Assembly (NCBI GenBank): GCA_905147135.1
Contig: LR990056.1
Span: forward strand, 3,916,001 to 3,980,000
Reading direction: 5' to 3'
Length of the DNA: 64,000 nucleotides
Source of the DNA: Blastobasis lacticolella
Taxonomy: Eukaryota; Arthropoda; Insecta; Lepidoptera; Blastobasidae
The notes beneath the pieces were generated by a model. It was not told the DNA's origin. It made no database searches and was given only the letters and a program-made list of their open reading frames with translations. How positions within the stretch are numbered: position 1 is the first letter of the stretch; each line of letters begins with the position of its first letter. The translations under genes and the position numbers were made by a program. Below are positions 49,201 to 61,200 of the stretch, one piece after another.

Positions 49201-51500
49201 CCATAAATACTGCACATCGGCTAGTTTCGGCTTCGTATTTACTCACACGGCACACTCTACGAGCCGAACTAGCCGATGTGTATTTAGTACCGTTACCATC
49301 AGAGGTACATTATTCGTGGGTAGAGTTTGTAGAGACACAGGTACAAATATAATCTTTAGATATGCCTGAGGCTTGATGTCTCTCTGTATTAAAATGCCAC
49401 CAATTTATCTGAACTACTTAGCTTGTTTGAGTAGCTTGTATTAAAATGGCACTGACACCATTGACATGGCATTTTCAAATAGTAGGTATAACAATTTCTA
49501 GTTCAGATGTTATTACTGAAGAGGAGTAGCTAGAGAGTTTAGGAAAGCGCTTTGATATCTTTAATATGATGGATTTTGATAGATATGGGTTTGAAACCTT
49601 TAGTGTGACTGTGGTTTGGAATAGTGCAACTTTTGCATCGTTCATCTTTTGTAAAGCTGGTTCAGAGAGCGCGTTGATATCCTATATGTCTCCAAACCAG
49701 CCTTACAAAGGACAGCAAAGCGCTATCCCAATCCGGCCTGGATAGCGCTTCGATGTCCTTTGTAAGGCTGGTTTGCAGAGCGCGTCGATGTCTTTTATAC
49801 GACTGGTTTGAGACACTGGAATAACGATTGTTCCCTTATTCAAATATTATTTAATTATTTATTAAAACGGTCAGTCTTTAATGTAACCTACATAAGATAT
49901 GGTATACATACATCCAAATTCGCCAATATCAATTCGCATTTGGTACTCGAGCAGCCATCACTGTATTAGTTAGTATTATATTTAACTTGATTGTAACTGT
50001 GTCTCTATTTTATAATTATTTTACAAGTTATTGTCAACGTCGTGGTTTTAATCAGTGAATAATCCACTTCACATCCAAGAAGAGTGGGATTTCCACACCT
50101 AACATCAGTACCTTAAACTAGTATCCTGTCGAATACACGTCCTCCAATCCATAGATGTTTGTTTTGGACTTACGCAGCTGCATCTTGCCGTTCAGCAAAT
50201 ATATAGCTTTGGCAGGGCAGGCATTCTAAAAACAGTTTTCCATCAACACTGAAGCCCACCACTGCAGTCGTACGAGACGCAGTCCCATGTCCTTGAGATC
50301 ACCTCTGCAGCAGTCCATTTCCAGAGGCGACAGACCAAAACAAAATGAATTGCCTTAGACCACTAACTTGACTAATAAATGTCTTAGCCAAAACAGACTT
50401 TTCTCAGGACACAACAATTTATAGACTACTTCTTTGTGCGAAATTATCTGAATAGAAAGTAGTCAGATAAATTATTAACAGTTCAACTTTCTTTCGTAAT
50501 AAACTTAACAATCTTATGTAAAATTAAAATAAGCTGAGGCCGACTCTACATCCTCTTGATAAGGCTTTGCATCCGATTATTCATTTTTATTTGTGTTTAT
50601 TTATGTTTATCTTTTCATTTTCGCCCAAAACTTACACATTCCAATTGAGCGGCAGTGGCCTTGATTAATCGTAATAAATCGTACCGAGTTCGATCCACTG
50701 TGCCGCCATGTGACTACTAATAACTTTTACTCTTACGGTGAGGGAAAACATCGTGATACAACCTGCCCATTCAGGCAACTGAATATGTACTTAATAATTA
50801 TCCAATCTCGTCAGGTTCTCCTTTTAACAGGGTCACGGAGGTCAGATGACACTCGCTCTACCGTAATTACCTGATCTGCCAAATCCTGGATTATTGCAAA
50901 GTGGACCCCGGGCCTGGGATATCGGCGCCAAGATGCAATAAACCGCATTCAAATTGATGCACTTGACGTGTCATCAAGTGATCATCATAATTCCTTAGGT
51001 CAATCCCGGTTTGTGCTAGGATCGTGTTGTACGTCCCGAAAAAATATGTTAGTAGATTAGAACCTAACGAGATAGGAAGTTGAATTAAAAATTAGTAGCC
51101 TTCCTAATTCCTAAGTACTCAATTCTAACTTCACAGCCATTCATGGCGAAGACCGGTTCAAAATTAGTTAAGTAGTTTTGCGTGAATCGTTCATCCTTCA
51201 ATTGTAAACAATTTTTAACCCATTAAGTATTAAATATACACAATATTGGGTGCATATGTAATACTCAGTGACGATGCGGTTATGTCGGTATTAAGCAACG
51301 TTCTATAAAAATCTAGATCGACAATTTGACCTAGGTATCTGCTCTGAATTACGTTATATATCTGTTACATTCACTACCTAAGAATTATGCGATTCTGCAC
51401 AGCGCAACACAATGGCGATATCAATAAACAACTCGATCGTGTCCCCAAGCATTCGGAGCTCGAACCCAGTCGGCCGGTTGTGAAAGTTTTTATTCTTTTT
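46253..51500. other. Repeat-filled spacer after the protease pair
   Basis: No gene recognised. Identified content: SINE A at 46905-47210 (with tRNA-like head) and 50680-50935; a family-D piece at 47280-47405; SINE B at 47400-47530; a Helitron-like 5' part at 47918-48050 (AACAAAGTCGCTTCCCGCCG) joined to a SINE A tail at 48050-48120; two strong hairpins at 49200-49290 and 49694-49774. The remainder is A/T-rich sequence with no long open frame that looks coding. Confidence 0.55.
49694..49774. repeat. 81-nt near-perfect hairpin
   Basis: The arm AAACCAGCCTTACAAAGGAC, then AGCAAAGCGCTATCC, pairs with the inverse TTTGTAAGGCTGGTTT side with two or three mismatches over about 35 bp and a loop near ten bases. 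Degenerate copies of the same arm (GCTGGTT, then GAGAGCGCGTTGATATC) flank it on both sides. The size suits a small-RNA precursor, but the flanking copies make a small repeat element equally likely. Confidence 0.5.
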
Positions 51501-51514
51501 ATCAACAGAACCTC

Positions 51515-51733
51515 AGTCGCGAACCAACTCCCGCGTCGGAGGCACGCGCGTTCACGTACGCGGTTGGGTAATAGGTAACGTTACCGGTTCCGCTATTTTA
51601 CTTCTTAAATACTAGTGTCGGTAAAGCCTCGGGAAGAAAGTTGAGTGTTTGTGCCTATTTTTTTTAAATACCTACGCCAGTGGACTGCGGTCGGAATCCT
51701 GAAGTGCCTTGAAAGCAGCTGTGAAAAATGAAC
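51515..51733 (+). other. Candidate first exon (5' UTR plus start codon)
   Basis: An initiator-like CCTCAGTCG is followed by a G+C-richer leader, then GAAAAATGAAC directly joined to a strong donor GTAAGTCG at 51734. The ATG context fits insect starts, and the exon would encode only Met-Asn before a long first intron running out of the window. No further exon was found in the remaining 12 kb, so this is a prediction from local signals only. Confidence 0.25.
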
Positions 51734-54700
51734 GTAAGTCGCCGGGCATTATTTGTATCGCTTAACCAAGGCTGTTTGGTGATTTAATGCAGCTAAACTG
51801 TGCGAACTAAGTTGGTTTTGGGCAGTTTATTTTAAGCAACTTCAGTTTTTGTCAACTTGTAAGCATCATTCAATAAAGTTTGTAAGGAAACATCTAAACA
51901 TATTTAGATGAGTAATTAAGTTTCATTGCGAGTGTAAGTCAAAATTTACTACCTCATTCTGCGACCATCTTTTGGTATAATAATGAAAAACTTAAGTAAC
52001 TAAGCACAAAACGTGACTAACTTATGAAAACTACGTGATATCCCTATACCACATGATAGGCACGCATTTTTACTATGTAAAATGTGTATGTGTGTATGTA
52101 TGCGCCTAAGTGCATCGCAACCACTTCCGGTTACATACATACAACAAACATTTAGAGCGGCTTGCATCAAATTCTTAAACACATTTAAGCAAAGCTGATA
52201 CTTAAACAAAAAAATGTATACAAAAAACCTTAAACGTCATTAAGAATTTGGTGCAAGCCGGGCTTAATTCGTGTATTGCTTTCGACTTGCAAAAAATATT
52301 ATGTCAATTAAATTAGTTTACGCCTTGTCTCACCATGATAATAGATGTAAGTAAGTATGAACCATGTCATTAAAAACCGGAAAAGAATACTATAATTCGG
52401 CCTGAACCGAAGCGTCGAATCACCAATGACGGTGGGGTCAAAATTCCTGTCAATAAGTCACTTATGAGTCAGCTGCGGTTGCAGTAGACTGAATTTATAA
52501 ACTGGCTCCATTGTAAACACACATCTTACATGTTAGCGATAACTTGTAGCTATTTTAAAATGGAATTTATTTCTCTGTCAACTATGATGAGTACCGTAAT
52601 ACAAGGTAATAACGTAATACAAATTATTACAATCGTCTGAGCAAAATATAACTCAATAATTTTATGAGTTTCATTCGCATATCGGTTAATAAGGTTTCCT
52701 TCGGAGCCGGTCATTTGTATTTAATTCAATATTTATCTAAGAATAACTGTTTATTAACAAGTACCTAATTAATAAAATAATAATCTTGGCGTTAATGTCC
52801 CTGTGGTGCTCTCGCGCACGAGGACCCGGGGTCCGCCTTGACCATGATCCAGGATTTGGCAGATCAGGTAACAAGTACCTAATTATATTATATTATTGTA
52901 TTCACATCTGGGAGAAAACCTATCTTATTTCTTGGACGGCTTGAACACCTCGCTTCACTCAGTACTCTACAAACCTTCCTTAAGACACTGCTTTAACCCC
53001 TTGTTGTATCAATTATCTTCTATTACTTACTTTGTAACATTCTGTAGGTACCTATTTACCTTTTTGTGCCTGTGCAAAGCAAACAAAGGGATGAAAACAA
53101 ATTTAGATATGGATATGCGTCAATTTCTAGCGTTTTCGAATAATTATATTTTACTAGCCGCGTCTCCCGCGATTTTCACCCTCTGGGTCCGCAGGATGCT
53201 GCTCTTTTCAGGGATTAAAAGTACCTTATGACATTCGATGATACGAGGAATGTTTTCAAGTACAATAAAACTGTTTTGTTATTAAGGAATTTGTACACAA
53301 AATATTCGTTATTTACTACCAAACACAATTTCCGGTTAAAAAGTATTATTCACATCGTTATATTTTAATGTATTAGTGTTAGTCAGCTCCAATTTGAATC
53401 TTAATATGTAATTTGTTGATATGTTGTTATATTCATCAGATTGGTACCTATTTTGAATGTGGCTTACATTTTCTCGTTTACCATTACCCCCAGGGGGGGG
53501 GGTCCGGGTAAACTGTACTCAACTGAAATCTTGAGATCGCGTTCTCAGGATGTATTGATACGTCTTTCAGTTAATTAGTTAAACACTTGACGACTTAATA
53601 ATATGAACAAAGTGGTCAGCTAATTCAGTTATTGAGTTCAGTATCTAAATTGTAACATAAAAATCCAGTTGAAACAAAATATCGGAAACGATAAACGTAA
53701 TCCAAAAACGTTCTTTGGATACCCTAAACTATTTCAAAAGACCTATCCAACGACACCCCACACAATGAACTATACGCGAAAAAAATTCATCCCCCGCTTT
53801 ACGTCTAGGGGTATTTTTAAAAGATTTTATTTTATAACTTGTACGTATAATTGTATATGCATATCAAATTTCAGCTTTCTGACAGACAGATGAACAGACA
53901 GACTTGGCGAAGCTAGGTTTACTACGGAACCCTAAAAAAAGCAGTAAAAAAAATTACAACTGGCCATATCCCCCCCTCAGTAGGTAGATATCTCGCCTCA
54001 GAGGATTTGCACGAAATATAACAACATAATATTGATAAGGAAATTTTTTATACCAGTATGTTGAAATCCGTTCCCAGTTTTTGAGAGACAAAATTACCTA
54101 CACAAGTTTCTGGTTAAACTAAACTAACACGGAGGTGTACTGCTAGTTTTATTTTAGTCTAGCCAGACAATTAAGCGCCATCTCTCCTGGTGGTAAGTGA
54201 CGATGCGGTCGAAGATGGAGCATGCCTGTTGAGAAACAGCCTATTCATTTCAGCCGTGGAGGCATCCGGATTATAATGATCAGGGAACGCACCTAGAATA
54301 GGACCATGATAAGTTCGAATCACTTATTAACAAAAATAAATAAAAATCTCTTAATGGCAACTTATGGCTAGTTTTTTAAACGTTACAGAACGTAATTAAT
54401 TGATGTCATAACAAACAATTTGATTCCTATAGGATTGTTTATTTTCGTGAGTTATGAAAAATCTTATTAAATAATGGGCAAAACAATAAAAAGGAAGTGT
54501 GAGAGATAATGTTTAGCATGATTAATAATTTAGACAAACTAAAAGTGCAAGTTTAAGCTAATAGTGACGAAATAATGTGTTTGTTAGAATGTGGACAAGA
54601 AAGACTGACAAGGACAGATTATCCAATCGATATTGCCATACCCACACTTTATAATTTTACCGCTGTCAGTTAATACGGACTAATCGTGGTCCTATTCTAG

Positions 54701-56058
54701 CACCATGCAAAATATCTTACGACAAAAAACAACCTCACCACGAAAAGAGAAACCTTTTATGCCAAAATCTCTTGAGTTGACTAGTTTATTGCTAATTTGG
54801 CAAGACTGGGTCATTATAACTCGTTTCCACGCATGCAGAAATGTAACGGTTAAATTTATTTAAAAAAAGAACACAAATAGCTGCCAGTAGGTAAGTGGAA
54901 GTGAATAGTTCACGCTTATTGGGTTGTGAATATGATTCGATTACAAGCTTGCCTGCCTTGATTTACGACAAGCTGTTCCGGAGTAGGTTAGTAAAGTAGT
55001 ACCTACCCACTTTTATCAAATTTGGGACCTTTTTGGTATGGATAGGTAGGGTCAAACTTACCTACAAAGACAGTGGAATACAACTTTCTCCTTTTTGAAG
55101 ATTTTTGAAGTATTCAACCTCCGTTTTGTGTCGGTCTATGAGGAAGATGTTTTAACGCGTTACGAAACTTGAAAATATTCGGGTTAGGGTATAGATAGAC
55201 GGAATCACATTATGTAACAAAAAATAACTCAGTTACTATCAAGAATGTTTATATGAAAATACCTATCTATCTATTCTATAAAACTATAAAAAGTCATGTT
55301 TGTACATTGAAGATATTTGAGATAAAAATAGTCGGATTCTGGATTTATTTGTCAAATAATAAGTATTATATTCAGCTTAAAGGAAAAACAAACATCACGT
55401 AATAATAAGACAGGGTATTCCTAAGTTATAGGTAGTTAGTACATAAGTTCCTAGTACCTATATTTCCTTATTTTATGTTGGTTTAACCGCAAACCAAGGA
55501 TGATCGAATAAAGTAAAAATTTAGGTCGGCATTTGCTATGGCTGCTAGGTTACAAATAACGCTTTTAAACAAAAAGCATAAAAATACGCGTGATTATTAA
55601 CTATTAAACGACACTTATTAATTTTGCTTACACTTATTATAATGCTTCATGGTGTTAATATGCACTCTGCAACAATTGAGCATAAAATCTCCTTGGGTAC
55701 CACTTTCACGTGTATGGTTCAGTTTAATGACTTCATATAAAATGTCTACAACATGTCCAGTTTATTATTATTATAGGTATTTAATAGCTACTTACCTCTA
55801 GAATTATAGGGGCATAATTATACGGCTACTACTAATTTATTAAATTTTATTTAACGACTTTAAAGACTTCCTTCCGCACTATCTCTACTTGTACTAAAAA
55901 ATCGAGCCACTATATTAGCCGCGGAGGACATATATCTAGACGGGAGACAAGCAAATAACATTTTGGATTCATAAATAAATTAAAACTTTAAACTATGGAG
56001 TTGGTAATCCGGAGCGATCTGCGCGCCCTACGGCAAATTCTCGCGTTGCCACATCTAG
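51734..56058. other. A/T-rich spacer with scattered repeat pieces
   Basis: No gene recognised. Identified content: a small palindrome at 52154-52265 (CGGCTTGCATCAAATTCTTA and its inverse), a SINE A end at 52783-52870 (minus), a repeat end with ACAGACAGATGAACAGACAG and TACGGAACCCTAAAAAAAG near 53875-53940, and a copy of the intron-5 repeat at 54187-54300. The rest shows no coding-like frame. Confidence 0.5.
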
Positions 56059-56245
56059 GGCCCAATTTTTGAAACGCTCGCCTCTGGTCGAACGGTTTTT
56101 ATAAATTTTTATTTTCTATAATATTTCCTTTTTTGGAATCGTTAGCCTTCGGCGTTGTCAATGTATTTAAAAGATATTGAATTTTTTATATCGAAAATCA
56201 ATATTGAAAACCGTTCGACCAAAGAAGAGCTGTTCAAACTAGAGC
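56059..56245. repeat. Palindromic MITE, family P, near-complete copy
   Basis: AGGGCCCAATTTTTGAAACG, then GGTCGAACGGTTTTTA, on the left are mirrored by AATTGAAAACCGTTCGACC and a decayed GAGCTGTTCAAACTAGAGCT on the right. In this copy the arm base reads GGTCGAACGG where others have GATTCGAACGG, and the opposite arm carries the matching change. That suggests the arms have been kept complementary, or come from a distinct subfamily. Confidence 0.6.
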
Positions 56246-57136
56246 TCCCGATATCGACATCCGAATTTCATTATTCTGTAATAAAAATGTCACTCAAAAC
56301 CATCTTCGAAATCATTTAGACTCGTACCTTCAAATTATGGGAGTGCCGTTCCCATCGGCCACAAAATAGAAAACTAACAGAAGGTCCACTCCCGTCGTCT
56401 TCGAAAATTATTGTATATATTCTGTTTTTTTTTTTAAAGTAATTAAAAGGTCGCAAAGAATTTTAAAGATCGTTCACAATAACACGTCCCTTGCAAAGGA
56501 ACAATATCTAATCCATGCCATAGTGTGATCATAACTTTCTTCCCAAGCTGTTCAGATTCTGTTCAAGATACCAGATTCCATACCAGCTTCAGACATGATA
56601 CCTTTAGTAAGCGTAATAAGAACATACAATTTATTTACTTTTTTTAAATTCATCGCTACCTGATTATATCATCAGACCCTGAGTGAATATCCTTTGCCTG
56701 ACCTGGGATTTCTAGCAAATCAGAAATCCACAATCCGTATCGATGTTACGTATCGCGATAAATATCGTGTGTATAGCAACCCCCTTATGGGCATGCGTTC
56801 CTGTTACAACATAGCATAATAAACCTCGACAGTTGTATTATCGATGACAATACATATAAGTAGTATTTTTCGTACTACCTATATTATTTTTCTATAATAT
56901 ATAGTACAAATGACTAAAATATAGTACCATACTATATATTATAGTACGGGTGGCAACCCCTAGCCTCAAAGTCTGAAATGGTCACCCATCAGTTCTGCTT
57001 GAGAATGCCTGTAAACGCAACGTCAATGTGTGCGTGACGGAAATGGCGCATTGTGCTTGGGGCGGGCCGTTCTATATTTTGTGGCACGGCCGAGGGTGCA
57101 ATCTGACGTAAGTAACGACGATTTCCGGCTAGCAAT

Positions 57137-57211
57137 TGACGTCACCGCACGCACTGCCCCCGTATTACTCCCGAATTTCAGGAACCTACTAGTCTTCCGC
57201 GGCTTATAAAG
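57137..57211 (+). promoter_or_regulatory. CRE plus TATA cluster in a G+C-richer island
   Basis: A perfect cAMP-response element, TGACGTCA, at 57137-57144 is followed by TATAAAG at 57205-57211, within sequence less A/T-rich than its surroundings (about 57000-57220). A second perfect TGACGTCA is at 57820-57827. No start codon with a coding frame or donor was found downstream, so promoter function is a guess. Confidence 0.25.
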
Positions 57212-57494
57212 TTTTTTTCTCCATTAAATCTCTCTCTCATGATGGCTCAGTCTATCAAAGCAATTGTGGGAATATTTCCAAACACTGTCACGATAAGTTT
57301 TCGTGATGGCAAAAATAAGCGCCATTTTGAACTCGCGTTTTGGCGCGCTCTGCTAATGCAATCGAAGGCCGCCACAGAGTCGTGACATGAACTTTGTAGA
57401 ACTACTTAGAGGGATTGTCCAAGTCATTTCTTACATAAAAAATTGCCACATTTGTTTTTTCGTATATTGAGTTTGGGTTGTCTTGAGTGTGTGT

Positions 57495-57740
57495 TTTAAG
57501 GATGACATTTGCTACACAAATTTTTGCCGTAGCACGGTTCAATAATATCCCTTAAATTTTAAATGGATACGCTCATTCTATACCAAGGGACAACCGAGTG
57601 GCGGCCGAGCAATGACAACTAGGTTGCCCCTCGGTATAGCATGAGCGCGTCCATACAAAACATTTAGGGATATTGGTTGACCGAGCTACGGCCGAGCCTC
57701 GGCTCGTACCCGGCTCGATGTGGCGTGAATCATCCTTAAA
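57495..57740. repeat. Palindromic element with TTTAAGGATGA ends
   Basis: The left end TTTAAGGATGACATTTGCTA and the right end TGGCGTGAATCATCCTTAAA are inverse copies. Inside, GGATACGCTCATTCTATACC pairs with CGGTATAGCATGAGCGCGTC and CGTAGCACGGTTCAATAATA with TATTGGTTGACCGAGCTACG. The whole unit folds back on itself. It is a non-autonomous DNA element of unknown family. Confidence 0.6.
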
Positions 57741-58229
57741 TTGTGGTACAACGACAAATTAACCTTCTACGTCTTAAAACAGAATGTGAGACTACCTGGG
57801 TGTTACATTACAGCGGTTGTGACGTCACAGTCGGTTACAAAATAGCTGTCAATCAAAAAAGTTAGCGAGATCTTCAAAGGTTTTGTCATTTTTAAGGTTT
57901 TACATAGGGATGTAGGATAGGTTCTATAGTGGTTTTACTTTGAGTTTACGAATTAACCATACGGCCTATCTAGGACAATCGTAATTTGTGTGTCATGTCA
58001 TTGTCTAAAATAAATAAAGGTGCAAAATATTATCGCTGAATGAATCATGGCCACAATCACAATGTGCCATAGAACTGCAGCCGCGACACACATTCTGTAT
58101 AGAATTCACACTAGCTTTTTAGAGTAGAAAGATTCAGATATCTGGATTGTACTGATTTATTCCCATAGGTAGGCTGGCATAGCGTAGGTAGATCACGCAA
58201 TATATACTATGAATATGCTTGGTAATATT

Positions 58230-61200
58230 CAGGGGCTCAATTTTTGAACCGCTCGCATCGTTTCGAACGGTTTTCAATTTTGGTTATAACGTTCCGAACC
58301 CGTTCCATTGCGAATCCCGTTCTAAATCACATTGAATTTTGGAATAAATTATAGATTATGCGCTATCCTGTGCTAGAAGCTACGTTACTCCCGTTCATCA
58401 AATTCCATTAAGGAGTTTTTGCGTGAAGGAGTAACAAACATCCACTTACCGCCAGATGAGATGGCGGTCAAATGCCTGGTTACACAAATTTTCGCGCCAA
58501 CACCTAGTCATCTTCGCCAGGACATGAAATGAAATGAATGAAATGAAAATACATTTATTGTCTCAGGACACCACATCACAAGTTCACAATACACATATAA
58601 TTACAGACAGTAAACAATACACAATACAGATAGCATCGGAACTGCTGTAGTGGTACCCCTGACGACAATAGGACCTCGCTCAGCGTATGCCACGGCCTGA
58701 GCCGCGGTGCTGGTCTTCCGCGAGTCCCGCGGAGTGAGCATGAAGCTGAGTGATGTCCCTTGTATATGCTTTTATACACCACACCACATCCACATGCAAT
58801 GGCTCTGTCTCTCATTTTTCTGCTATTCATGTATGTTTGTCTAGCTGTTGTTTCATCATTTCATGTTGTTTGTTGTTAAATGGTTTTGTTTGTGCATTTT
58901 ATATAACGTTTCACGGCTCTGGATTCGTACCACTGTCCCCAAATGATACCTTGCAGGTCAGTGATTCGAACCCTTTTTGAGCCATTATTTTATGTGTTTG
59001 TGGTGTTGTTGTGTTAATCAATGTATTTTATTCTATTCTACTATAGTAGAATTTGTAGGATACGATGTGCTGTAACTAATATTTATGTGACGCAGTGAAT
59101 ACTGAGTAGATATTGAATTCATGTCTATTAAATCAAATGTTTAAACGGCGTCATACGATGAACTAACAAGTTCTCCCATGCAACTAAAGTTAACCATACG
59201 GAATATCGTTTTTTTAAACGTCTCATGCCATGGTAGAACATTTTTCTTTGACATAATTTTTTTTAAATCTACATTTATAGTATTCCTATCAATTGTAAAA
59301 ATGTCAATATAAATACATAAATGTTATTCTTAATTTAGCCCTTATCTAGATATTCTATCTAGATATTGAGTTCACGTCATTTAAATTCAATATCTCATTA
59401 TGCCGTTTAGACATAATAATTGATCTCCCAGCCACAGTGTTTCCTTTGGACTATGACATGGGATCGTTCAAGAGGTATATAAGAGGTCTCTTCAGCGGCG
59501 GGCAACACATTAGTAACTCCCCTGGTGTTGCTGATGTCCATAGACGACGGTGATCACTTTCCATGAAAAAAACACATAAAAAGAAAATAATTAACAAGTT
59601 GTCCCATGCAACTGTTAACCAAACGGAAGAGCTCACATAATTTACACAGCAACCTACAATATTGTCATTACAATACAAATATGGCGCCAACAATTTCATC
59701 CGATTGTTTCCGACGCAGTTTCTTTTAGAAAAAGTCCTTTCACAGGTCGAGTTGTTTTTGTGAAGACCTCGTCTGTGACCGATTGTTTTCGAATCTTGTT
59801 CGACTGTGAATACCTACCTCACTTTCACTTAATTCTTTTTCGTGTATTTTCATTCCATCTTTCAGTACCTAAAAAATGTGATGAACACGAATATCTATGC
59901 ATTATGTTTAATTTTAATAAACTTTTGGTGACCAGTATTTTTGAGTTGCTCGCTTTGATTCGAACGGTTTTCAATTTGGATTTTAGGAGTGAAAAATTCT
60001 AAAGTTTTGAATCACATTGGTAACATCGAAAGTCAACGGTTCAAAAATAGGGGAAATCAGGATCATGCATCAAAATATTGAACTTTTCATGCCGAAAATC
60101 ATAATTGAAACCCTGACAAAAATAGAGCTTACTAAATTCTATGGTTGCCAAATGGACACCGATTTGCGAATACGTCAACTGTAGCATATTATGTAGTTGT
60201 CTTCGATTATATACCTGTAGTTGTCGAGATTTAAAAGGCCCACTTTGAGAGGTTACGCGTGACTGCGCATAATAGAAAATGAAACTCTTAAATCGTGAAC
60301 CATCGTGGACACAAGGAATTGATGGCATTTCTATCAAATTGGGCCTTAGATCTTGACAGCTGTCTAAGGAAAGTTCTCTCAATAGTTTTACGTTGACCTA
60401 TTTGACTATTGACATTGAATTACTAGCCGTCTAGCTGGCCCATCCTTTCACCACGATGGACCTAAACTCGAGGTAATAATAAAATATGTAAATAGCTCTC
60501 TCTTACCAAACGAGCACAAAGAACGACACTTAACTCTGCCTGACAATTAATTATAGACGAAACACGGACATGATGGCTGTAAGGTTGCCGACTCCTTGAT
60601 CACTTCCGAATCGAGTCGTGAATCGCATCCAAAGTCGGATGTGCCATTGTTTATCCGTGTCTGTGACCGCGGCTTTACCCAACAGCTGACACGAAACTTA
60701 GATGTTTTACTACGTAGGTTTCTGTTTTTAATCCCCGACGAAATAAGAGGGATGTTATAAGGTTGACGTGTGTATCTGTTTATCTGTGGATTTGTGTATC
60801 TGTCTGTGACATGAACTCTCGAACGAATCTACCGATTTGAATGCGGTTTTATCTATTTGAAAGCTAATTTAATCGAAATGTTAATTAAAATCGGTCCAGT
60901 ATATAAAATATTTGAATATATGTAAACTAGGTCGTGGGATATCCGACTTTTTCTCTCGGTTAGGTTATTAGTATTATAATAAAGACTAGGCTAGACATAT
61001 CTAGAGCGAACTCAGACTTTTAAGTAACTACAGAGTGGCGTAAATGAAAATGACCTAGACTCAGTTAGCTTAGCTTTAGTTTGAGTGACAGTGCGGTGTG
61101 TCCTCACTGACTCAATCAATTTGTTTCAAATGTTGGCTGGAAGAGATATCTAAAAAGTGAAATAAACACATTGGAAATTATCAGAATTCTTGTGAGCAAA

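Noticed and set aside
60041..60382. Minus-strand open frame of 113 codons
   Set aside because: Its C-terminal part is the arm of a family-P MITE, and the rest has no recognisable domain or splice signals.
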